From contig DAOVGU010000031.1 of assembly GCA_030672255.1 (NCBI GenBank), positions 1 to 15,626 on the forward strand: 15,626 bases of DNA. The letters run 5' to 3'. This document shows, one piece after another, positions 1 through 6,128 of this stretch. The stretch's first letter is position 1, and the number at the start of each line of letters is the position of its first letter. Origin of the DNA: a bacterium (GTDB lineage: Bacteria; Ratteibacteria; UBA8468). The translations under genes and the position numbers were made by a program. The notes under the pieces are model-generated. The model did not search any database, was not told the origin of the DNA, and worked only from the letters and a program-made list of their open reading frames with translations.

Positions 1-215
1 ACATTAATCCAGCCATATTCTCCCCGGGGCATTACATCCCCGATTACCTCTCCCTCATAGGTCACTGTTTTTCCATCATACTCTTTGCTATTTTTAATCA
101 AATCGGTGCTGGAAACAACCTCACCAGAAAGCAAGGAGGTAGAGGAAAAAATAGTTAAAAATAAACATACCAATTTTACTAATCTCCAAGACGAGGAATA
201 TTTCTGTAGCGGCAT
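1..215 (-). CDS. N-terminal part of a secreted or membrane-anchored small protein (3' end beyond window)
   Basis: Reading leftward from an ATG at 215, an open frame runs to the window edge (71 codons seen). It starts with a short polar stretch, then a hydrophobic segment (about residues 16-31, VCLFLTIFSSTSLLSG) that looks like a signal peptide or anchor. A soluble part follows with YDGKTVTYEGEVIGDVM and EYGWINV. This beta-rich pattern resembles small OB-fold-like proteins that are usually annotated as hypothetical; I infer the fold only from the pattern. The chosen ATG lies inside the left inverted repeat of the 199-314 element and has no convincing Shine-Dalgarno sequence. An alternative TTG at 173 has GGAG ten bases upstream and would give a shorter signal peptide. 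It is co-directional with trkH, 110 bp downstream of its stop. Function unknown. Confidence 0.6.
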   Translation of the reverse strand, partial: MPLQKYSSSWRLVKLVCLFLTIFSSTSLLSGEVVSSTDLIKNSKEYDGKTVTYEGEVIGDVMPRGEYGWIN

Positions 216-314
216 TGTTACCGAGGAGCGGGCACGGTGTCCGAAGGACGAGCGAGGAGGAGCGAGAGTGCAGATTCCCTCGCTGGGGGAATCAAACGTG
301 CCGCCAAAGAAATA
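199..314. repeat. MITE-like palindromic element with terminal inverted repeats, copy 1
   Basis: The left end TATTTCTGTAGCGGCA (199-214) is an imperfect inverted repeat of the right end TGCCGCCAAAGAAATA (299-314). Internal hairpins are visible: GTCC-GAA-GGAC near 239-249 and GATTCCC/GGGAATC near 273-293. A second diverged copy with the same ends lies at 12431-12519. It carries no ORF of its own, so if mobile it would be non-autonomous. It begins 11 bp past the trkH stop and covers the start codon of the gene at the window edge. Confidence 0.7.
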
Positions 315-325
315 GTCCGAGTCCA

Positions 326-1828
326 TTATTTTCCTCTCACCAAAGCCGCAATGAATCCAAAAAGGACAAAGACGGCCATAAATTCTAAACGACCGCACCA
401 CATCTGAAAGATATAGATAACCTTAAGCAAAACCGGCATACCACTTGAGGTAATACCGCAGGAAAGCCCTACATTCGCCCCTGCAGAGACCGATTCAAAG
501 AGGGAAAGTTCAAAAGGATAGCCAAAGAAGGTCCCGACAATTGCCCCCAGAAGATAAAGAAGAATATAGGCTAAAATAATGAGGGCGGCTGACTTCACCT
601 GGGCATCCTCCAGAATTCTCTCTTTGAAATGATGAAACTTCTGAACAACAACACCGGACTCGGGTGACATCAATTGTTTTATTTCCTTTAAAAAACCTCG
701 AAAGAGAATACCCAGTCTTAGAATTTTAATTCCTCCCGCAGTGGAGGAGGAACTGCCTCCAATCCCCATCGCGATAATCATCCCCAGAAGGGCAAACGGA
801 CCCCATCCGCTAATAAATTGCTCCTTATAGATTGTCATATAGCCGGTGCCGGAATGGCCGGAGATGAGCTGATAGAAACCTCTGCGAAAGAGAGCGATAT
901 TCCCGGCATAGAAAGCGGTTTTTGTCAATCCAAGCACCACTAAAGCAAAGGTAGCGGCTATTGTAATGGAAAAGGTAATGGTTTCAATATTGCGATAGAT
1001 TTCTCTCCGGTTGCCTGTCCAGAGCGCATAATGAAGACCAAAATTAAGGGAACCAATGACAAAGAGAACAATGGTAATCGCCTCTATCAGAGAACTGTGA
1101 TAGTAGAGAATATTCTGGGACTGAGGAGCAAATCCCCCGGTATCCCAACCAGCCATAAAGATCCAGAGCCCATGCAGAAATGAGCGGATTGGTGGCATCC
1201 CTTCAAAAATTCCCACCCCGGTGAGAAGGGAAGTTCCCAAGATAAGCCAGACAAAACTTACCAGCCAGATAAAACGGGCGGTCTGAATGACGTTGGGCAG
1301 AATCTTCTCTTCCCTTGCCTCTCCAACATAGATGCTGAAAGCACCTCCTATCCCCCGGACAAAGAAGGTCAGGGCAATTACCACTATCCCCTGCCCTCCC
1401 ACAAACATCATCAAGTGCCTCCACATATTATGGCTATAAGAGAGATGGTCAAGGTCACGAATAAGGGTAAGACCGCAGGTAGCAAACCCGCTCATCGCAT
1501 CAAAACAGGCATCAAGGAAATTAGCAAAGTGACCGGAAAGATAAAGAGGAATTGCCCCTAAGAGCATCGCAAATAGCCAGGAAAGGGAAGCAACGACCAT
1601 ACCCTGGGTCCAATTTATCTCCTTGGAACGGGGAATAAGGGAAAGGAGAAAATAACCGATAGTAAATGAAATAAGGGAAGCCAAAAGGAAGTCAAGGCCA
1701 GGATTCCACTCCTTAAAGCAAAAAGCAACCAGGAGAGGAATAAACATTAAGATTCCAAGCCCAATGATTAATTTGCCAAGATAGTAGCCGATGACCTTAA
1801 GATCTTCAATTCTTGGTCGGAGAATCAT
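326..1828 (-). CDS. trkH: TrkH-family potassium uptake channel subunit
   Basis: This is the 500-aa membrane pore protein for K+ uptake. It shows the fourfold membrane-pore-membrane layout of the SKT superfamily. The four selectivity-filter segments are near residues 116-121 (ATCGLT), 229-233 (DTGGF), 327-330 (GTGY) and 451-455 (ANVGL). Each keeps the key filter glycine. The intramembrane loop after the third pore is visible as GGSSSSTAGG (357-366). Length is normal for TrkH/KtrB. The ATG overlaps the stop of a 45-aa membrane-protein gene by four bases (ATGA), so translation is probably coupled. Two RCK proteins are encoded just upstream in the same transcript and are the expected nucleotide-sensing gate. 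A palindromic element lies right after the stop. Confidence 0.95.
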   Translation of the reverse strand: MILRPRIEDLKVIGYYLGKLIIGLGILMFIPLLVAFCFKEWNPGLDFLLASLISFTIGYFLLSLIPRSKEINWTQGMVVASLSWLFAMLLGAIPLYLSGHFANFLDACFDAMSGFATCGLTLIRDLDHLSYSHNMWRHLMMFVGGQGIVVIALTFFVRGIGGAFSIYVGEAREEKILPNVIQTARFIWLVSFVWLILGTSLLTGVGIFEGMPPIRSFLHGLWIFMAGWDTGGFAPQSQNILYYHSSLIEAITIVLFVIGSLNFGLHYALWTGNRREIYRNIETITFSITIAATFALVVLGLTKTAFYAGNIALFRRGFYQLISGHSGTGYMTIYKEQFISGWGPFALLGMIIAMGIGGSSSSTAGGIKILRLGILFRGFLKEIKQLMSPESGVVVQKFHHFKERILEDAQVKSAALIILAYILLYLLGAIVGTFFGYPFELSLFESVSAGANVGLSCGITSSGMPVLLKVIYIFQMWCGRLEFMAVFVLFGFIAALVRGK

Positions 1829-1962
1829 TGAAAAATCCTGATAAATAAGAGAAGGAGAAAGGTAAGTGCGATAAGGATGAGGGGATAGGTAACTTCTGTC
1901 AGGATTCCTAAGATTGCTTTTCCCGTGATCCTGGGTAACTTAAAGATAGTTTTAAAAGCCAC
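1825..1962 (-). CDS. 45-aa single-membrane-segment protein in the Trk operon
   Basis: A small frame sits between trkA and trkH. It starts at GTG (1962), 11 bp after the upstream trkA stop, and its TGA overlaps the trkH ATG as ATGA. The product has a basic amphipathic N-terminus (VAFKTIFKLPRITGKAI) and one strongly hydrophobic segment at about residues 24-43, ending RIFQ. No Shine-Dalgarno is evident, so reinitiation after trkA is the likely mode. The gap would otherwise be an unusual 145-bp hole in a packed operon, and the membrane-like composition supports a real gene. I do not recognise a family. By position it could be an accessory subunit of the channel, as KdpF is for KdpABC, but that is inference. 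Confidence 0.6.
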   Translation of the reverse strand: MAFKTIFKLPRITGKAILGILTEVTYPLILIALTFLLLLFIRIFQ

Positions 1963-1973
1963 TTTAGATTTTT

Positions 1974-2645
1974 TTATTTCTTTTCTAAGGGACCAAGAAG
2001 GGCATGCAGCAACTCCTGCTCCTTCTCAATGGAGGTTAGGGCAATGACTTCATCCTGTGGTTGCAAAACTGTATCACTCCTAGGAATTAAAACCTGCATT
2101 CCTCTGATGACAGAGACGAGTACGGCATCATTGGGAAGATTAAGGCTCTTTACCTCTTTATTGATTATCGGGGAATCATCGGGCAAATCGATCCTTACTA
2201 AAGCCAATTTTCCTCTCCTGAAGGTCGCTAAATTGACAAAATCGTCTAAAGAGACCTCCTGTTCGATAATCTTGGCAATGATTCCCGTACTGTTCACCGG
2301 GACATCAACACCCAATTCATTAAAAATATGTTCATTTTTGGAATCATTTACTAAAGCAACGGTGCGGGAGAGATGGAATGTTTCCTTTGCCAATTGGCAG
2401 ATAACAAGATTATCCTCATCGCTTTCAGTAACAGCGGCAACAACGTCAGCCCGCTCTGCTCCCGCAGCCTCTAAAGAAGAAAGACTACACCAATCACCAT
2501 TAATCACCAAGATATCGAGCTCCTTAGTAATAAGTTTACAGGTCTCCTTATCCTTCTCAATGAGACTGACCGTATGTTTGTCCTGACGAAGTTTCTTGGC
2601 AAGGTAGTAGCCAATCTTTTTCCCCCCAACAACAATGATATACAT
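1974..2645 (-). CDS. trkA: TrkA-type RCK domain protein (second copy)
   Basis: A 223-aa cytosolic regulator with an RCK_N Rossmann domain (about residues 1-120) and an RCK_C domain (about 135-215). It would sit in the ring that gates TrkH in response to nucleotides. The acidic residue ending beta-2 is present (E30). The glycine loop reads GGKKIG at 7-12 rather than GxGxxG: the middle glycine is Lys9, so dinucleotide binding may be altered. The ATG overlaps the stop of the upstream trkA by one base (TAATG). The pair of unequal RCK proteins suggests a heteromeric gating ring, with this copy possibly a structural or differently tuned subunit. The next gene starts 11 bp downstream. Confidence 0.9.
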   Translation of the reverse strand: MYIIVVGGKKIGYYLAKKLRQDKHTVSLIEKDKETCKLITKELDILVINGDWCSLSSLEAAGAERADVVAAVTESDEDNLVICQLAKETFHLSRTVALVNDSKNEHIFNELGVDVPVNSTGIIAKIIEQEVSLDDFVNLATFRRGKLALVRIDLPDDSPIINKEVKSLNLPNDAVLVSVIRGMQVLIPRSDTVLQPQDEVIALTSIEKEQELLHALLGPLEKK

Positions 2646-3295
2646 TATTCTACCCCAAGTTTTTTCTTTACCTTTCTCAGGCTCTTTATCATTATCACGC
2701 CTAAGATGTAATCTCCCTTTTTTAGAATAGAGTCTGGGGAAGGAATAATGGGATGATTATTACCTTTTCTAAGAGCAACCGTTAAAAATTCTCCCGGGAT
2801 ATTCACCTCTTTAATCTTTTTACCTTCCAATTTGGAAGCCACCGGAACCTCCAAAACGCCCAAATGTCCGCTTTCGGTAAGATAACTGGAAAGATGGCTT
2901 TCGATAATACGATCCCTGATGCGCGCCGCAATAAGCATCGTGCCGCTAATGACACTTAGGCCGAAACCCCGGTAAATCTCAGCCAAATCAGGCTCATAGA
3001 TCCGCGCAATTACCCGGGGAACCTTAAACATTTTTTGCCCAATCTGAGCAATCATAATATTGCTTTTATCCGACTCGGTAACCGCCACAAAAGCATCGGC
3101 CTTTTCAATCCCCGCCTCTTTCAGAACCCCCAAATTAGAGCCATCGCCGGTAATGGTTAAACCATTAAACCTTTTGCCCAACCGTTCAAGGGATGCTTTC
3201 TTCCTGTCAATAATGACAACATTATGCCCTTCCATCTGCAGGAGTTGAGACAATTGGCTACCTACGCGACCACATCCAACAATAATGATATACAT
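2645..3295 (-). CDS. trkA: TrkA-type RCK domain protein (first copy)
   Basis: A 216-aa cytosolic RCK protein. It has an intact nucleotide-binding glycine loop, GCGRVG at 7-12, and Asp30 at the end of beta-2, the pattern expected for NAD(H)/ATP-sensing TrkA N-domains. Further motifs typical of the family are TGDGS (49-53) and AVTESD (70-75). The C-terminal half (about 140-210) is the RCK_C domain and the tail is basic. The start lies 5 bp after the stop of a 49-aa membrane-protein gene, and the stop overlaps the second trkA start as TAATG. With the second copy and trkH it forms a complete RCK-gated potassium-uptake system. Confidence 0.93.
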   Translation of the reverse strand: MYIIIVGCGRVGSQLSQLLQMEGHNVVIIDRKKASLERLGKRFNGLTITGDGSNLGVLKEAGIEKADAFVAVTESDKSNIMIAQIGQKMFKVPRVIARIYEPDLAEIYRGFGLSVISGTMLIAARIRDRIIESHLSSYLTESGHLGVLEVPVASKLEGKKIKEVNIPGEFLTVALRKGNNHPIIPSPDSILKKGDYILGVIMIKSLRKVKKKLGVE

Positions 3296-3300
3296 TTAAG

Positions 3301-3450
3301 TCACTTAATTCTTACTTCTATCTTCTGTTTTCTGAAATTATATCGGGGTTGGTGGGTCCTACGAAAGTAGAGAACCCCTTCTCCAATGATAAAGGCTAAA
3401 ATAAGGAGAATAATAACGATTATCTCCTCGCGTGAAAGGTTCTGAAACAC
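3301..3450 (-). CDS. 49-aa single-membrane-segment protein heading the Trk operon
   Basis: A short frame from GTG (3450) to TGA (3301), ending 5 bp before the first trkA start. The product begins VFQNLSREE, has one hydrophobic segment at about residues 10-28 (IIVIILLILAF and onward), then YFRR and a very basic C-terminal tail. Charge placement predicts N-out, C-in topology by the positive-inside rule. The LSREE-membrane-YFRR pattern faintly recalls the anchor of ComEA-type proteins, but no helix-hairpin-helix follows. A second in-frame GTG lies 24 bp further upstream. No strong Shine-Dalgarno is visible. Family not recognised. Position and composition suggest a membrane factor tied to K+ uptake (inference). 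Confidence 0.5.
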   Translation of the reverse strand: MFQNLSREEIIVIILLILAFIIGEGVLYFRRTHQPRYNFRKQKIEVRIK

Positions 3451-3509
3451 TGTGATTAAATTACGACACCACACTCTACACTATCTTCAGTAGTAATATA
3501 CGTAATTAG

Positions 3510-3528
3510 CCCCTGATTTAATCAGGGG
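3510..3528. promoter_or_regulatory. Perfect 19-bp palindrome in the divergent trk/nadE intergenic region
   Basis: CCCCTGATT-T-AATCAGGGG is a perfect 9+1+9 palindrome. It sits between the divergent Trk operon (starting near 3450) and nadE (starting at 3600). There is no T-run on either side, so a terminator is unlikely. An operator for a dimeric regulator, or the remnant of a small repeat, would fit. Confidence 0.45.
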
Positions 3529-3560
3529 TCAGATTAAGCTTGTAGTAACATACCATAAAA

Positions 3561-3589
3561 TTGCAAAAATATCAAGTTAATATTAAAAT
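3561..3589 (+). promoter_or_regulatory. Candidate promoter of nadE
   Basis: TTGCAA (3561-3566) and TAAAAT (3584-3589) are separated by 17 bp and match the sigma-70 consensus moderately. The expected transcription start, about seven bases further, would fall at about 3596, only a few bases before the nadE ATG at 3600. No Shine-Dalgarno precedes that ATG, so the mRNA may be leaderless or nearly so. The surrounding sequence is very AT-rich, which raises the chance of a spurious match. Confidence 0.3.
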
Positions 3590-3599
3590 ATATATTATA

Positions 3600-4418
3600 A
3601 TGCTGAAGGAATTAAAGATTAGTCCCAAACGGATTGAAAAAAATATCATTAAATTCATTAGAGAAGAATTAGGTAAAACCCCCTTCCACAAAGGAATTAT
3701 CGGGCTCTCCGGCGGTCTTGATTCTACTGTTGTTGCTTATCTCACAGCAAAGGCTATTGGCTCTAAAAATGCTCTTGCTCTCATCCTCCCTTTCCAGATT
3801 ACTTCCTTAAAAAATATCGCAGATGCCAAGCTAGTAGCCAAAAAACTTTGCATCTGCTATAAAATCATCAATATTACTCCGATGCTTAAGGTCTATTTCA
3901 AAAATTTCTCTAAAGTAAATAGAATCCGTTTAGGCAATAAGATTGCTCGAGAAAGAATGAGTATCCTCTACGATCTCGCTAAAAAAGAGAAAGCATTGGT
4001 GATCGGAACTAGTAACCGCACCGAACTCCTCCTTGGCTATTTCACCAAATATGGGGATGCGGGGGTGGATATCGAGCCTTTAGGCTCTCTCTACAAGAGC
4101 CAGGTCTACCAGTTGGCAGAATACTTAAATATTCCCAGAAAAATTATCAAGAAGGTTCCCAGCGCCGATCTATGGAAGGGGCAGACCGATGAAGGGGAAT
4201 TGGGTCTTTCTTATAAAGAGATGGATGAAATCTTATATTTTTTGGTTGATCGAAAATATAAAAAGAAAAAAATATTGAAATTAGGCTATCCCGAGAAAAA
4301 GATTGAGAGGGTTGAATCCCTTTTTAAGAATTCCTTTCACAAGAGAAATTTACCTCGACAGGTTTGCCAGAGGCAATTGACTCATTTACGGCCAAGGTTA
4401 CGGCTAAGGTGCGGGTAG
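3600..4418 (+). CDS. nadE: NAD+ synthase, ammonia-dependent type
   Basis: The 272-aa product makes NAD+ from nicotinate adenine dinucleotide, ATP and ammonia in the cytosol. The PP-loop SGGLDS is at about residues 37-42. Family motifs follow: GTSNRTELLLGYFTKYGD, then DIEPLGSLYKSQVYQLA and PSADLWKGQTDEGELGLSY. There is no N-terminal glutaminase domain, so it is the short form. I chose the ATG at 3600; a TTG at 3561 would add 13 residues of AT-rich, non-family sequence. After the normal C-terminal motif (NSFHKRN) the frame runs on for about 20 basic residues (RQVCQRQLTHLRPRLRLRCG). This tail is antisense to the end of the convergent oxidoreductase gene and is probably not conserved. It is the only plus-strand gene in the window. 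Confidence 0.92.
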   Translation: MLKELKISPKRIEKNIIKFIREELGKTPFHKGIIGLSGGLDSTVVAYLTAKAIGSKNALALILPFQITSLKNIADAKLVAKKLCICYKIINITPMLKVYFKNFSKVNRIRLGNKIARERMSILYDLAKKEKALVIGTSNRTELLLGYFTKYGDAGVDIEPLGSLYKSQVYQLAEYLNIPRKIIKKVPSADLWKGQTDEGELGLSYKEMDEILYFLVDRKYKKKKILKLGYPEKKIERVESLFKNSFHKRNLPRQVCQRQLTHLRPRLRLRCG

Positions 4419-5313
4419 CATCGGTATAGTTTGACCTAATTTTGGAGCCATCCTTTTTCTTTACCGCTTCGACAAAGACCTGGTCCCCAAGCAGTCCAAA
4501 ATCATTGCCGACATTAATCTCGGTAGATTTCTTGGTCTCCGTAATCTTGATTGAGGTTCGCTCCTTATACTCTATGGCTAAATCCTTCAGGTAAATATCC
4601 ATTCCACATTTTCCCATGTAAGAAAGAAAGCAGGCGGAGAATATTGTGCCCACAACTCCATTCTTAAAGTAAAGGGTGGCGGCTGAGGCATCCTCAACGT
4701 CATAATCCTTGACATCTTCCATCAGGCCGGTTCTGCCGAAGGCTGCTACCTTCTCCACCTCTCCGAAGAGGTATCGGGCTAAATCGAAGATATGGGTTGT
4801 CTGCTCCACGGCCTGACCACCGGATTCTTCCTTTTTACGCCACCAGGAAACGGCTGGCATACTTCCCATCCAGTAACCAAGGAAAAGTCCTGTCTTCCTT
4901 CCCGCTAAAAGATCCTTTACCTTCTCAATAATGTCCTGATACCGATCCTGATATCCGACTGAGGTAATAAGATTGTTTTTGGCAATGCTCTTCTCTACCT
5001 TCTCCGCATAATCCAAGGAAAGTCCAATAGGTTTTTCCACAAAGAAGGGAATTTTCCTTTCTGCGGCTAAGAGTTCCTGATCCTGATGAGCAAAGGGAGG
5101 GATACAGATATAGAGAGCGTCCAATTTTTCCTTATCCAGTAGTTTTCGGTAGTCAGTATAAAAAGTCCCTCCATACTTTTTTGCTGCCTCTTTTGCTCTC
5201 TCCTCCACCACGTCACAGAGAGCAACAATTTCTACCTCCTTAATTTGCATAAGATGCTCTAAATGATAATTGGCAATTCCACCTGTCCCAACAAATCCTA
5301 TCTTCATTCCCAT
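4324..5313 (-). CDS. Gfo/Idh/MocA-family NAD(P)-dependent sugar oxidoreductase
   Basis: A 329-aa cytosolic dehydrogenase. The N-terminal Rossmann fold starts MGMKIGFVGTGGIANYH. The family signature EKP is at 93-95, and the catalytic QTTHIFDL with His174 and Asp177 follows in the C-terminal domain. The family oxidises or reduces hydroxyls of sugars, inositols and sugar-phosphate derivatives; the substrate cannot be read from sequence. The frame extends upstream to 5397, but that part overlaps the preceding gene. GGGGGAG six bases before the ATG at 5313 fixes the start. It is the last gene of the galactose/sugar operon, 14 bp after the isomerase stop. Its final residues (NFSCERNS) lie in the 95-bp tail-to-tail overlap with nadE. 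Confidence 0.9.
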   Translation of the reverse strand: MGMKIGFVGTGGIANYHLEHLMQIKEVEIVALCDVVEERAKEAAKKYGGTFYTDYRKLLDKEKLDALYICIPPFAHQDQELLAAERKIPFFVEKPIGLSLDYAEKVEKSIAKNNLITSVGYQDRYQDIIEKVKDLLAGRKTGLFLGYWMGSMPAVSWWRKKEESGGQAVEQTTHIFDLARYLFGEVEKVAAFGRTGLMEDVKDYDVEDASAATLYFKNGVVGTIFSACFLSYMGKCGMDIYLKDLAIEYKERTSIKITETKKSTEINVGNDFGLLGDQVFVEAVKKKDGSKIRSNYTDATRTLAVTLAVNESIASGKPVEVNFSCERNS

Positions 5314-5319
5314 TTTTTT

Positions 5320-5326
5320 CTCCCCC
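5320..5326 (-). promoter_or_regulatory. Strong Shine-Dalgarno deciding the oxidoreductase start
   Basis: On the minus strand GGGGGAG is followed by six A residues and then ATG at 5313. This spacing selects 5313 over the in-frame ATG at 5307 and over all upstream starts, which would overlap the isomerase gene. Confidence 0.8.
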
Positions 5327-5327
5327 T

Positions 5328-6113
5328 TTACATCTGCTCCTTTAAATATTTCACGCATTTTGGCAATTCCTCTTCCGGATTTCCCAAGATGCCACATTCC
5401 AGAGCCATATATTTATCGTAACCAACCTTCTTCAATGCCGCAAATGATCCTTTAAAATCTGTGTGGCCCTGACCGGGCAGTTTTCGATTGGAATCGGCTA
5501 AATGGATATGGAGAACCCAATCCCCGGCCTTTTCTAAAGAAGTGGGGACATCCCTTTCCTCAATGCTCATATGGAAGAAATCGGCCATAATCTTTATCCT
5601 GGGATTATTTACCTTTTCGCAGATATCTATCGCCTGATCCAACCGGTTAAGAAAGTGGGTTTCATAACGGTTTAAAGGCTCTATTAGAAGAAGCGAATTT
5701 AGGCTTATCGCCCATTCTCCAATCTCCTTAAGAATATCTACAAATAGCCTCTTTTCCAATTCAATGTCGGTAGCATAAGGGGAAAGGTCGGGAATGGATG
5801 GAGGACCGAAGACAGGGACCATAATTAGCCCTACCGCTCCAATGTTGGAGGCAATTTCCAATAATTTTTTAATGTCGGAAATTGCCTTCTCCCTCTCCTC
5901 CCTTTTACTATCAAGAGGACACCCAGAAAATCCGGCGCAGATGGTAGAGGCCTTTATAGAACTTTTAGAGAGAGCCTTCTTAATCTCTTCTTCTCTCTCA
6001 AAAATACCTTTTCCTTGAAACTCAACCCCTTCAAATCCATACTTCTCTAAGTTGCTTAACTTTTCTTCTAAGCTCTTTCCCGGCACTAAATTTTCCTGAC
6101 AAGAAAGTCTCAT
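5328..6113 (-). CDS. Sugar phosphate isomerase/epimerase (xylose isomerase-like TIM barrel)
   Basis: A 261-aa protein of the AP-endonuclease-2/xylose-isomerase-like TIM-barrel superfamily. Metal-ligand candidates occur in the usual order: Glu145 in LIEPLNRYE, Asp178 and His181 in MADFFHM, His204 in HIHLADSNR, GHTDF at 216-220, and Glu239 in ALECG. The closest general type is hydroxypyruvate isomerase or a ketose 3-epimerase such as psicose/tagatose epimerase; which one cannot be decided. A very good ribosome site (GGAGGAG, four bases before ATG) precedes it. It lies 15 bp after the UroD-like gene and 14 bp before the Gfo/Idh oxidoreductase. That pairing is common in catabolic loci for unusual sugars or inositols. 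Confidence 0.88.
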   Translation of the reverse strand: MRLSCQENLVPGKSLEEKLSNLEKYGFEGVEFQGKGIFEREEEIKKALSKSSIKASTICAGFSGCPLDSKREEREKAISDIKKLLEIASNIGAVGLIMVPVFGPPSIPDLSPYATDIELEKRLFVDILKEIGEWAISLNSLLLIEPLNRYETHFLNRLDQAIDICEKVNNPRIKIMADFFHMSIEERDVPTSLEKAGDWVLHIHLADSNRKLPGQGHTDFKGSFAALKKVGYDKYMALECGILGNPEEELPKCVKYLKEQM

Positions 6114-6128
6114 ATCTCTCCTCCTTTA

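Noticed and set aside
2029..2586. Long open frame on the plus strand antisense to the second trkA
   Set aside because: It is an antisense shadow of a clear RCK gene, has low-complexity Ser/Thr/Leu composition, and matches no family pattern.
3520..3542. GGGGTCAGATTAAGCTTG as a REP-transposase end
   Set aside because: It resembles ends of some REP-associated elements, but there is no transposase and no second copy in the window.
3561..3599. TTG start adding 13 residues to NadE
   Set aside because: The added residues are AT-rich noise unlike the NadE N-terminus, and TTGCAA fits better as a promoter -35 box.
5314..5397. Longer N-terminus for the Gfo/Idh oxidoreductase
   Set aside because: It overlaps the isomerase gene, lacks homology to the family start, and a strong ribosome site marks 5313.
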